A stretch of DNA of 23,615 nucleotides from assembly GCA_016293615.1 (NCBI GenBank), contig JAEDDX010000046.1, positions 1-23,615 on the forward strand. Direction: 5' to 3'. Numbering within the stretch: position 1 is the stretch's first letter; every line of letters starts with the position of its first letter. The position numbers and the translations under genes were made by a program. Below are positions 15,704-23,286 of the stretch, piece by piece. This DNA is from Acetatifactor sp. Its GTDB lineage: Bacteria; Bacillota; Clostridia; Lachnospirales; Lachnospiraceae. Below the pieces are notes generated by a model. The model had not been told where the DNA came from. It did not search any database and saw only the letters and a list, made by a program, of their open reading frames with translations.

Positions 15704-16612
15704 ATGAAGAAGCAAAAGAATAAATTAGCTGGTCTTCAGAAGCGTAAGGCAATATCGGGATATCTGTTTATTTTACCTTTTATTATCGGCTTTCTGGTAT
15801 TTATGGTAAAACCTTTATTCCAGTCATTGTACATGAGCTTTTGCAACGTCGAACTGGGTGCCGGCAACTTTAATCCCGTCTGGAACGGTATTGCAAACTA
15901 CTATAATGCGTTCCGCGTGGATCCCGACTTTACCAGACTTTTGACAGAAGAGCTGTCAAGAATGGTACTTTACTCCATCGCAATCATGGTATTCAGTTTC
16001 TTCGTTGCCTTGATTCTGAATCAGGAGTTCCACGGAAGAGCTTTGGTCCGTGCGGTGTTTTTCCTTCCCGTAATTCTTTCCTCCGGTGTTATCATCGGTC
16101 TGGAATCCAATAACCAGCTGATGTCAACCCTGCAGCAGACGATTGAAACCTCTGCCGAGGGCGTCAGCGTAACGGCAGTTCTGGAGAATCTGCTTCGTAC
16201 CTCAGGCGTCGGCGTCAAGGCGTTTGAGAAGGTCTTCGAAGTAATCGATAACATTTATGATATTGCGATTGCTTCCGGTATTCAGATCATTATCTTCCTT
16301 TCCGGACTGCAGACCATCTCCTCCAGTATGTATGAGGCGGCTGCGATCGAGGGCTGTACCAAGTGGGAGAGCCTTTGGAAGATCACCTTCCCGATGGTAA
16401 GCTCGCTGTTCATTGTAAACTGGATTTACACGATCGTAGACTTCTGCATGAGAACCGATAACGAAGTAATCAAGAAGATTTCTACCGTAATGGTGACACA
16501 GCTGCAGTACGGATACGCATCAGCAATGTCGTGGGTTTATTTTGTAATTGTAATCGCGTTCGTCGGAATCTCTTCACTATTCATCTCGAGGGGGGTATAC
16601 TACTATGACTAA
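15704..16612 (+). CDS. Carbohydrate ABC transporter permease, MalF/UgpA type, second set
   Basis: This 302-residue sugar permease opens with a basic N-terminus and SGYLFILPFIIGFLVFMVKP. The EAA loop is EAAAIEGCTKWESLWKITFP from E211. Between helices it has a long hydrophilic insert, roughly residues 140-185 (QLMSTLQQTIETSAEG...VLENLLRTSGVG), which the 8998-9936 permease lacks. The two MalF-type copies are therefore well diverged and not a recent duplication. It lies 30 nt after the DUF5696 gene and its end overlaps the next permease by 8 nt. The likely binding partner is either the lipoprotein at 17775 or the large fusion protein upstream. Confidence 0.91.
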   Translation: MKKQKNKLAGLQKRKAISGYLFILPFIIGFLVFMVKPLFQSLYMSFCNVELGAGNFNPVWNGIANYYNAFRVDPDFTRLLTEELSRMVLYSIAIMVFSFFVALILNQEFHGRALVRAVFFLPVILSSGVIIGLESNNQLMSTLQQTIETSAEGVSVTAVLENLLRTSGVGVKAFEKVFEVIDNIYDIAIASGIQIIIFLSGLQTISSSMYEAAAIEGCTKWESLWKITFPMVSSLFIVNWIYTIVDFCMRTDNEVIKKISTVMVTQLQYGYASAMSWVYFVIVIAFVGISSLFISRGVYYYD

Positions 16613-17612
16613 GTCAAAGACAAAAGTTAGCAAGTACGCTAATTTCTGGGAAAGAAATAAAAAGTCTCAGGGTTACCTGCTTCAGAAGACCATGCTGGGT
16701 TACGGCGTAAGCATCTGCAGATTCATCCTGCTGTTCGGTATGTGCTTTTTGATTCTGCAGCCTATTTTGAACAAGATTTCTGTCAGCTTCATGACAGAGG
16801 CAGACCTGTATAATCCGATCGTTATCAACATTCCGGAGCACTTCACCACAGACAACTATGCACTGGCTGCGGAGCTGATGTCCTACAAGGAGGCGATCAA
16901 AACTTCCCTGATCGTATCTCTTACGATTGCGATCTTACAGATTGCGGTTTGTACGCTGGTCGGATACGGATTTGCGAGATTTAACTTCCCGCTTAAGAAT
17001 TTCTTCTTCGCATGTGTGCTGATGACCATTCTGATACCGCCGCAGACCATTGCCAGTTCCCTGCATCTGCACTTCAGATTCTTCGATGTGCTGGGTATCT
17101 TTCAGCTGACAACGGGCGAGACGGTCAACTTAAGAGGTACCTGGTATCCTTACTATCTGATGAGCTGCTGCTGTATGGGCTTGAAGAACGGTCTGTACAT
17201 CTACATGATCCGTCAGTTCTTCCGCACCATTCCCGGTGACCTGGAGGAGGCTGCTTATGTAGACGGTTGCGGTACTCTGAAGACATTCGTGCAGATCATG
17301 CTTCCTCAGGCGAAGCCCATCCTGACTTCCTGCTTCCTGTTCGCATTCGTATGGCAGTGGACCGACGGATTCTATTCCAAGCTGTTTTTGGGCAACCTGA
17401 AGCTTGTCAGCACCGGCCTTTCCCGTATCGTAGACAGCCTGGGTGCATACATCCAGCGTATCATGGGTATCAAGACCACCGTATCCGTCGCATATTCCAA
17501 CTGTATCCTTGCGACAGGTACCCTGATGATCATCATGCCGTTGATTATTCTGTATCTGTTTGCACAGAGAGCTTTCGTGGAAAGTATTGCAAGTACCGGT
17601 ATTAAGATGTAA
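16605..17612 (+). CDS. Carbohydrate ABC transporter permease, MalG/UgpE type, second set
   Basis: This 335-residue permease partner starts inside the last codons of the previous gene, with a G-rich ribosome binding site (GAGGGGGG) just upstream, so translational coupling is likely. It has a longer N-terminal tail (about 35 residues) than the first MalG-type protein and an insert rich in Tyr and Cys (RGTWYPYYLMSCCCMGLKNG) before the EAA loop EAAYVDGCGTLKTFVQIMLP (from E215). The C-terminus AQRAFVESIASTGIKM is standard for the family. It is the last gene before a hairpin and a new promoter. Confidence 0.91.
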   Translation: MTKSKTKVSKYANFWERNKKSQGYLLQKTMLGYGVSICRFILLFGMCFLILQPILNKISVSFMTEADLYNPIVINIPEHFTTDNYALAAELMSYKEAIKTSLIVSLTIAILQIAVCTLVGYGFARFNFPLKNFFFACVLMTILIPPQTIASSLHLHFRFFDVLGIFQLTTGETVNLRGTWYPYYLMSCCCMGLKNGLYIYMIRQFFRTIPGDLEEAAYVDGCGTLKTFVQIMLPQAKPILTSCFLFAFVWQWTDGFYSKLFLGNLKLVSTGLSRIVDSLGAYIQRIMGIKTTVSVAYSNCILATGTLMIIMPLIILYLFAQRAFVESIASTGIKM

Positions 17613-17624
17613 AATAGTAACAGA

Positions 17625-17664
17625 GAATGCAATTGTGAAATGTGTATATTTCATAATTGCATTC
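17625..17664 (+). other. Long hairpin between permease and binding-protein genes, without a T-tract
   Basis: GAATGCAATT (17625-17634) pairs with AATTGCATTC (17655-17664). TGAAAT (17636-17641) pairs with ATTTCA (17648-17653), with one G-U pair between, giving about 17 bp around a 6-nt loop. It follows the permease stop by 12 nt. Only TT follows it, so it may be an inefficient terminator or a 3'-end stabiliser rather than a full stop. Confidence 0.6.
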
Positions 17665-17685
17665 TTGAAAAACATATGTTATAAT
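17657..17685 (+). promoter_or_regulatory. Predicted separate promoter of the lipoprotein binding-protein gene
   Basis: A perfect TATAAT (17680-17685) with an upstream TG (17677-17678, extended -10) lies 17 bp after a weak TTGCAT (17657-17662), which falls in the right arm of the hairpin. GTTATA/TATAAC around the -10 box form a 13-bp palindrome (17678-17690). Start is expected near 17692. Confidence 0.6.
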
Positions 17686-17707
17686 ATAACAGATATGAGT
17701 TGTGAAA

Positions 17708-17738
17708 GCTTTTTGTAACCCGGAAAAATACAAAAAGC
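17708..17738 (+). promoter_or_regulatory. Hairpin in the 5' leader of the binding-protein gene
   Basis: GCTTTTTGTA (17708-17717) and TACAAAAAGC (17729-17738) are perfectly complementary around an 11-nt loop. The hairpin sits near the expected transcript start and well before the AAGGAGG site at 17761-17767. A leader stem of this kind could stabilise an abundant mRNA. It does not resemble a known riboswitch. Confidence 0.5.
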
Positions 17739-17774
17739 GAGTAATCAATTTATATATTTTAAGGAGGATGAAAA

Positions 17775-19238
17775 ATGAAAAGAGAGATGTTTAGAAAACT
17801 GATGGCAGCTTCCCTTGCTACAGTTATGACTGTTGGACTCGCAGGTTGTGGCGGCGAAACTGAACCTTCCAGCGAGAGCAAGGAATCCAAGCCCGCTGAG
17901 AGCCAGTCCCAAGAGTCCAGCGCTTCCGTAGAAGAGTCTACTGAGGAAGTATCCCAGTACACTGTTCTGAAGGATGCTGATGGCAATGTGTATGACCTGG
18001 GCGGCATGGAGATCGTTATCCGTAACTGGTGGTCTTCCGGCGAAAGAGAAGAAGCTAAGAGCGATTACGAAGAAGCTAAGTATGAGTATCTTGATTGGAT
18101 TCAGGAGACCTACAACTTTAAGATCAAAGAGATGGCAATTTCTGACTGGGGTTCCGCTCCTTCCGATTTTGTTGACTATGTAACTACCGGCGGAGACGAC
18201 AACAACTATGTATTCGTTCTTCGTGATGACCCTGCTACTACTTCCGCTATGGCTCAGGGCCTTATGTATGATCTTAGCACTCTTGACTGCCTTGACTTCT
18301 CTGAGGCTAAGTTCCAGGCTAACAAGCTGCATGAGCAGTACTCCAAGGGTGGAAAGATCAACTGTATGTATGCCGGATATTCCGAGCCTCGTACAGGTAT
18401 GTACTTCAATAAGAGAGTGCTTCGTGAGGCAGGAATCGATCCTGAGAGCATTTACGATATGCAGGCTGCAGGCACCTGGACATGGGATGCTTGGACAGAC
18501 ATGATGGCTAAGGTTCAGCAGAAGGATGCTGACAACGACGGTGTTATCGATGTAGCAGGTTTCGATGCTAACTTCGGTTCCGTTGTATGTACTGCTGTTT
18601 ACTCCAACAACTCCGAGTTCGTTGGCCTTGAAAACGGCAAGTATGTTTATAAGTTTGAGGATGCTGCTACTGTTGAAGGTCTTGAGTGGTTCGTTGATGT
18701 TATGAAGAACTATGCTCTGGTTAGACCTGAAGGCGCTGAGTGGGATTACTACAAAGAAGCATTCATCAACGGTCAGGTTGCATTCATGCCCGATGATGCA
18801 TACTGCGGCGGCCCTAACGGCTTCCTTGGCGATATGGTAGATGAGATCGGTTTCGTTATGTTCCCGAAGGGACCTCAGGCTTCCGATTACACCAACTGCT
18901 GGTTTAACAACCCTGCAGCAATCCCTGCTTGCTACGATGCAAACAGAGCATGGAAGATTGCGTTCGCTTATGACCTTTACACAGCAGATGTTCCCGGATA
19001 CGAAGGCTACCTTGATCTGAGCCAGTATCGTAACTACAAGTTCGACTCCAGAGCTGTAGATGAGACCTGTAAGATGATGACCAGCAAGGGTATGGTTACC
19101 TACCACGGTCTGATCGCTAACCTTGATATGGCTGCTCCTTTCTTGTGGAAGTTCGGACCTACTACCGAGTCTGTATCCGCTATCCTTGATGAGGTTAGAG
19201 ATACATACAAGGCATACATCGACGAAGCTAACAAGTAA
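17775..19238 (+). CDS. ABC transporter sugar-binding lipoprotein
   Basis: The protein has 487 residues. A lipoprotein signal peptide ends in the lipobox LAGC (lipidated Cys about residue 25), followed by a Ser/Glu-rich linker to about residue 60. The solute-binding domain follows (VIRNWWSSGEREEAKSDYEE; GMYFNKRVLREAGIDPESIYDM; TWTWDAWTDMMAKVQQKDAD). It should be tethered outside the membrane and deliver a sugar to a permease pair. A DxDxDGxID calcium-loop-like motif runs from D251 to D259. Codon choice is visibly shifted toward GCT, GTT, CTT and TCC compared with the upstream genes, which fits high expression. It has its own promoter, leader hairpin and strong AAGGAGG site, and a terminator follows. 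The sugar is not predictable. Confidence 0.92.
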   Translation: MKREMFRKLMAASLATVMTVGLAGCGGETEPSSESKESKPAESQSQESSASVEESTEEVSQYTVLKDADGNVYDLGGMEIVIRNWWSSGEREEAKSDYEEAKYEYLDWIQETYNFKIKEMAISDWGSAPSDFVDYVTTGGDDNNYVFVLRDDPATTSAMAQGLMYDLSTLDCLDFSEAKFQANKLHEQYSKGGKINCMYAGYSEPRTGMYFNKRVLREAGIDPESIYDMQAAGTWTWDAWTDMMAKVQQKDADNDGVIDVAGFDANFGSVVCTAVYSNNSEFVGLENGKYVYKFEDAATVEGLEWFVDVMKNYALVRPEGAEWDYYKEAFINGQVAFMPDDAYCGGPNGFLGDMVDEIGFVMFPKGPQASDYTNCWFNNPAAIPACYDANRAWKIAFAYDLYTADVPGYEGYLDLSQYRNYKFDSRAVDETCKMMTSKGMVTYHGLIANLDMAAPFLWKFGPTTESVSAILDEVRDTYKAYIDEANK

Positions 19239-19270
19239 TTCTTAGATGTAAATAAACGAAATAGTTTTTC

Positions 19271-19305
19271 AAGGGTGGTGTTTTCCGGGCGCCACCCTTT
19301 TTTTT
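19271..19305 (+). terminator. Rho-independent terminator after the binding-protein gene
   Basis: AAGGGTGG (19271-19278) pairs with CCACCCTT (19292-19299), extended by a G-U and a G-C pair. It ends in a run of eight T. It lies about 30 nt after the stop codon and closes the transport locus. Confidence 0.92.
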
Positions 19306-19365
19306 AGCCTTTCCGGAAGAATCGATTCTGTTTCGCGGCAAACTTCTTTTCTTTGCCCGAAAAAT

Positions 19366-19819
19366 ATGATACAATGAGCGCAAGAGAGCCAACATGCCTG
19401 CATGATTGGCGAACGGCGAATGTCGATCATGTGCTGCCCCTGCACATGATACAAAGAGCGCAAGAGAGCCAACATGCCTGCATGATTGGCGAACGGCGAA
19501 TGTCGATCATGTGCTGCCCCTGCACATGATACAATGAGCGCAAGAGAGCCAACATGCCTGCATGATTGGCGAACGGCGAATGTCGATCATGTGCTGCCCC
19601 TGCACATGATACAAAGAGCGCAAGAGAACCAACATGCCTGCATGATTGGCGAACGGCGAATGTCGATCATGTGCTACCCCTGCACATGATACAAAGAGCG
19701 CAAGAGAGCCAACATGCTCGCATGATTGGCGAACGGCGAATGTCGATCATGTGCTGCCCCTGCACATGATACAAAGAGCGCAAGAGAACCAACATGCCTG
19801 CATGATTGGCGAACGGCGA
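19366..19819. repeat. 80-bp tandem repeat array, five full units plus a partial unit
   Basis: Units begin ATGATACAA at 19366, 19446, 19526, 19606 and 19686, with a 54-nt partial unit from 19766. The period is exactly 80 bp, with only a few substitutions per copy. Each full junction forms a perfect hairpin, for example ATCATGTGC (19426-19434) with GCACATGAT (19442-19450) around TGCCCCT. Copies 1 and 3 agree at every variable site noted, and copies 4 and 6 share a G-to-A change, suggesting block duplication. The 80-bp period breaks any reading frame, so this is not a coding repeat. It fills most of the gap before the GH5 gene. I see nothing in 19306-19365 and only a leader in 19820-19880. Confidence 0.95.
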
Positions 19820-19880
19820 TAACTATTTCGGCTTAAGGGCAAAGCCTTTGATTTTGGTTCAAAAGGAGAATGTATAGTCT

Positions 19881-21197
19881 ATGAAACAGAAAACAAAAAT
19901 CATTTCCTTGTGTGCTGCTGCTTTGGCAGTTGTGGCGGTGATAGTCGGACTGGTGCTTGCAACAGGTATGCGACGAGGGACTTCATCGGAGTCAATTGAG
20001 GCAGCCTCGTCAGGAAGCGAACCAGCAAAAGAAACGGCAGCTTCTTCTGGGAGCGGAGAGTCAGCACCTGCATCGGAATCCTCCGAAGCATCCGATCCTG
20101 CGCCGGAACCCTCCAAGGAGCCCTTTGTGGCAGACAGAAGCGAAGTGTTCGCCATTCTCGCAGATATGAATGTCGGCTGGAACCTTGGCAATACTTTTGA
20201 TGCTATCGGCAGCACTTCCGTCCTTGCCGAAACCTATTGGGGGAACCCCAAGACAACGAAGGAAATGATAGATGCCATCGCAGCGCAGGGCTTTAATACC
20301 ATCCGCATCCCGGTTTCCTGGAAGGATCATGTAGGAAATGCCCCTGACTACAAGATCGACCCCTTGTGGTTGAATCGTGTGCAGGAAGTGGTGGATTATT
20401 GTGTTGCTAACGACCTTTATATCATTATGGACACGCATCATGAGCCCGACGGCTGGCTTGTGCCCGACCCCGAAAAATACGACAAGGTTTCTGAACAGCT
20501 GAAGGCTATCTGGACACAGATCGCGGAACACTTCAAAGAGTATGACAAGAAGCTGATATTTGAGGGCATGAACGAGCCCAGAACCAAGGGAACCGAGAAA
20601 GAGTGGAGCGGTGGAACAGAGAAGGAGCAGGGCGTTGTCAATAAGCTGAACAAGGATTTTGTGGACGCTGTCCGTGCGACCGGAGGCAACAACGCAGACC
20701 GGATACTGATCATCTGCCCCTACGGCAACAACAACGGTTATAAAGTGCTGAAGAATCTGATGATTCCGGAGGACAACAACATTGCGGTAGCAGTGCATCT
20801 CTACACCCCTTATTTCTTCACCTACCAGCCTGAATCAGGCAATATCAATGAGTGGACCGGGGCGAAGAAGAGTGAGATCGTTTCCGCGATGAAATCAGTT
20901 GACCAGTACCTGATTAAGAAGGGCGTTCCCGCCATCATTACTGAGTTTGGTGCGGTGCATAAGATCTATGAGTCCGACGGCAAACAGGTAGACAACGAAG
21001 AACAGGTTCTGCTTTGGCTGGAGGATTATCTTACCACGACAGAGAGCTTCGGCATTCCCTGTGTTTGGTGGGACAACGGTGTTTATACCGGCAGTGGTGA
21101 GAAATTCGGCATATTTAACCGCAGAGAATGTACCTGGTATTCTCAGAACATAGCGGATGCACTGATCCGTCTGACCACAGACGATACACAAGAATAA
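19881..21197 (+). CDS. Secreted or membrane-anchored GH5 endoglucanase-like enzyme
   Basis: The protein has 438 residues. A hydrophobic segment at residues 7-29 acts as signal or anchor; it has no valid lipobox. A Ser/Glu/Pro-rich linker runs to about residue 85, and a GH5 TIM barrel fills the rest. Diagnostic motifs are MNVGWNLGNTFDA, FNTIRIPVSW, IMDTHHEPDGW, acid/base E232 in FEGMNEPR, VHLYTPYFF and nucleophile E355 in IITEFGAV. The WNLGNTxDA...ETYWGNPKTT opening is typical of subfamily 4, which includes endo-beta-1,4-glucanases, xyloglucanases and lichenases, so the exact beta-glucan is open. It probably generates oligosaccharides for nearby importers. AGGAG lies 12 nt before the ATG. A four-codon ATG-TAT-AGT-CTA-TGA frame at 19870-19884 overlaps the start. 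The gene sits just after the 80-bp array and 31 nt before the next gene. Confidence 0.93.
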   Translation: MKQKTKIISLCAAALAVVAVIVGLVLATGMRRGTSSESIEAASSGSEPAKETAASSGSGESAPASESSEASDPAPEPSKEPFVADRSEVFAILADMNVGWNLGNTFDAIGSTSVLAETYWGNPKTTKEMIDAIAAQGFNTIRIPVSWKDHVGNAPDYKIDPLWLNRVQEVVDYCVANDLYIIMDTHHEPDGWLVPDPEKYDKVSEQLKAIWTQIAEHFKEYDKKLIFEGMNEPRTKGTEKEWSGGTEKEQGVVNKLNKDFVDAVRATGGNNADRILIICPYGNNNGYKVLKNLMIPEDNNIAVAVHLYTPYFFTYQPESGNINEWTGAKKSEIVSAMKSVDQYLIKKGVPAIITEFGAVHKIYESDGKQVDNEEQVLLWLEDYLTTTESFGIPCVWWDNGVYTGSGEKFGIFNRRECTWYSQNIADALIRLTTDDTQE

Positions 21198-21228
21198 GAT
21201 GCCTTGGCGCATCGGAATGGAGACAAAC

Positions 21229-22179
21229 ATGGAAGTCATTTTTCATCTGCCCGGCCTTCGCCAGAATTATCCTCTGAATATGCTGATGGCAAGCATGCTG
21301 CAGACAAAGCCCGAATTTTTCAGAGAAGGAGTAAAGATCGGTTCCTTTTTCGGAGAGTTTCCCACATCACTATGGAATGGAGGACGCCCTTCCAATTATG
21401 ACCAGTGTGACTCCAGATATGTGCAGGAAGTCATTAAGAATGTCAATAAGTTAGGCATCCCGATCCGTTACACCTACACCAATAAACTGCTCACGGAGGC
21501 CGATCTCGCAGACCCGTACTGCAATTTCTGCATGCAGGCCGGCGACAACGGAATGAACGAGGTCATGATCTATTCCCCGCTTCTGGAACAGTATATCAGG
21601 GAGAAATACCCCAGCTACAAGCTTAACAGCTCCATCTGCAAGGAGATCCGTGACATCAACGAGGTGAACGACGAGCTGAAAAAACCGTATTACCTTGTGG
21701 TGCTTGATTACAATTTCAACAATCAGTTTGAAGAGCTTGAGAAAATCGAGGACAAGGGCCGCTGTGAGATTCTCGTAAACACCCTTTGCATTCCCAACTG
21801 CCCCAGAAGAGGAGAGCATTACAATAATGTCGCAAAAAATCAGCGCATCATGCTGAAGAACAGAACACTCCCCAAGGATAAGCAGATTCCGCTCGAACAC
21901 TGGTATTGCGAATATGGTGAGTATAACTGTGTGCATACCATTCAGGGTTACAGTACCTATATTTCGCCGGAGGCAATCTGGGAGAAATATGTTCCCATGG
22001 GCTTCCGTCATTTCAAAATCGAGGGAAGAACTGCGAATCTTTTCTCTCTGGTGGAAACCTATTGCCATTATCTGATTAAGCCTGAGAGACAGGGAGAGGC
22101 AAGAATTCTGTTGTTGAATAACCTCAAAGCAAACAGAATCATTGTCGTGAACCATCCCAGACCCTCCAGATGGCCTTAA
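21229..22179 (+). CDS. U32-peptidase-like TIM-barrel protein, first of a tandem pair
   Basis: The protein has 316 residues from the ATG at 21229, chosen because GGAG at 21219-21222 is correctly spaced and the protein then starts MEVIFHLPGL, like its paralogue. It resembles peptidase family U32/UbiU-UbiV proteins: LVNTLCIPNCPRRGEHY, and YISPEAIWEKYVPMGFRHFKIEGR, the last close to the U32 KIEGR element. Cysteines C187-x3-C191 and C227-x6-C234 could hold an iron-sulfur cluster, as in U32-related hydroxylases. There is no signal peptide, so it is cytoplasmic. Known relatives act in RNA or quinone hydroxylation or as putative proteases. Substrate and reaction here are unknown, and no electron-transfer partner is visible. 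It probably shares a transcript with the GH5 gene. Confidence 0.65.
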   Translation: MEVIFHLPGLRQNYPLNMLMASMLQTKPEFFREGVKIGSFFGEFPTSLWNGGRPSNYDQCDSRYVQEVIKNVNKLGIPIRYTYTNKLLTEADLADPYCNFCMQAGDNGMNEVMIYSPLLEQYIREKYPSYKLNSSICKEIRDINEVNDELKKPYYLVVLDYNFNNQFEELEKIEDKGRCEILVNTLCIPNCPRRGEHYNNVAKNQRIMLKNRTLPKDKQIPLEHWYCEYGEYNCVHTIQGYSTYISPEAIWEKYVPMGFRHFKIEGRTANLFSLVETYCHYLIKPERQGEARILLLNNLKANRIIVVNHPRPSRWP

Positions 22180-22207
22180 CTGACTGTGATTGAATGAGGA
22201 GAGTACT

Positions 22208-23110
22208 ATGGCTGCGAAGGAAGTATACTGGCATCTGCCGGGATTCTGTTATTTTAGACTCCTGAACCAGATGATCATCAACATGATGAACGATTATCCG
22301 GACAAGTTCAGAGAGGGCTACAAAATCGGTTCCGTATATGGAACTTTTCCCGGCGCAATCTGGAACGGCGGCAGAGCCGTCATGGGCTTCTCGGGAAAGG
22401 ATGACATCATCAAGATCCTGAAGACCTATAATGACAAGAATGTTCCGGTCCGATTTACCTGGACCAATTCCCTGCTCGAGGAAAAGCATACATTTGACAC
22501 CTACTGTAATCTGATCATGAAACTGGCGGACAACGGTCTGAATCAGGTCCTGGTCAACACAAATGTGCTGGAGGAGTATATCCGCAGGGAATATCCCGGC
22601 TACCCCCTGATTTCCTCGACGACCAAGAGAATTCTCGGCGTGGATGCTTTGCTTGAGGAATTGGAGAAGGATTATTATCTCGTAGTTCTGGACTATGATC
22701 TGAACCATAATGAGGAGGCGTTAAAGAAGCTGGAGCCGCAGGCCGGCCGTGTCGAGATCCTGGTCAATGAGATCTGCTATCCCGGCTGCAAGCTTCGCGC
22801 AGAGCACTATCTGCAGCAGTCGCAGATGCAGCTGGAGTTTGACGTCAACACGGCATTTCCCTGCCCCAACAAGACGCAGGACAGAGTCTTTCGTGAGTGC
22901 ATGGACCGTCCGGCCTTTATCTCCAACGAGGAGATCGGCAGTTACATCGACAGAGGCTTTGTCAACTTCAAGATCGTCGGACGCGGCATGCCGATGGAGT
23001 TTGCGAAGGAATCCTACCTGTATTATCTGGTAAAGGAGGAGCACAGGGACTTTATCCGCGCAAAAATCGATTCTCTCTTTGCCCAGATTCGCAATGTACA
23101 GAGAAGATAA
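22208..23110 (+). CDS. U32-peptidase-like TIM-barrel protein, second of a tandem pair
   Basis: The protein has 300 residues. The ATG at 22208 is used instead of a TTG at 22190 because GAGGAG (22196-22201) lies between them. It is a clear paralogue of the preceding protein along its whole length: KEVYWHLPGF, GSVYGTFPGAIWNGGRA, YYLVVLDYDLN, EILVNEICYPGCKLRAEHY and FVNFKIVGRG. The cysteine layout is kept as C190-x3-C194 and C219-x11-C231, although the second pair is spaced differently. The KIEGR element is altered to KIVGR. The divergence suggests two subunits of a heterodimer, as for UbiU-UbiV, rather than a recent copy. The function is unknown. A strong terminator follows about 100 nt downstream. 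Confidence 0.65.
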   Translation: MAAKEVYWHLPGFCYFRLLNQMIINMMNDYPDKFREGYKIGSVYGTFPGAIWNGGRAVMGFSGKDDIIKILKTYNDKNVPVRFTWTNSLLEEKHTFDTYCNLIMKLADNGLNQVLVNTNVLEEYIRREYPGYPLISSTTKRILGVDALLEELEKDYYLVVLDYDLNHNEEALKKLEPQAGRVEILVNEICYPGCKLRAEHYLQQSQMQLEFDVNTAFPCPNKTQDRVFRECMDRPAFISNEEIGSYIDRGFVNFKIVGRGMPMEFAKESYLYYLVKEEHRDFIRAKIDSLFAQIRNVQRR

Positions 23111-23208
23111 ACATGAGAATTGCAGCAACAATCCGGTGAGAGAGGGACACCCCTGCCACGACAACAAAAAGACCGGCGCTAGCGTAATGTCATTTCGTTA
23201 AGGTTTCA

Positions 23209-23249
23209 AAAAAACACCCGTACACAAGTCAAAGTGTACGGGTGTTTTT
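23209..23249 (+). terminator. Rho-independent terminator after the U32-like pair
   Basis: AAAACACCCGTACAC (23211-23225) and GTGTACGGGTGTTTT (23234-23248) form a perfect 15-bp stem around an 8-nt loop, with A-rich and T-rich flanks. It can work in both directions. The roughly 100 nt between the stop codon and this hairpin show nothing else. Confidence 0.9.
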
Positions 23250-23286
23250 ATCCGTAGGAATTGGAATCACTTTTTCACAATTTCTC

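Noticed and set aside
17745..19106. 453-codon minus-strand open frame opposite the lipoprotein gene
   Set aside because: The forward gene has a lipobox, ribosome binding site and family motifs. The long antisense frame follows from its biased codon use.
19486..19769. Short 67-codon frames within the 80-bp repeats
   Set aside because: The unit length is not a multiple of three, the frames have no ribosome binding site, and the same DNA reads in shifted frames in successive units.
19830..19846. Small GGCTT/AAGCC hairpin upstream of the GH5 gene as a terminator or riboswitch
   Set aside because: It is only a five-base stem, the T-tract is interrupted, and it has no riboswitch-like complexity.
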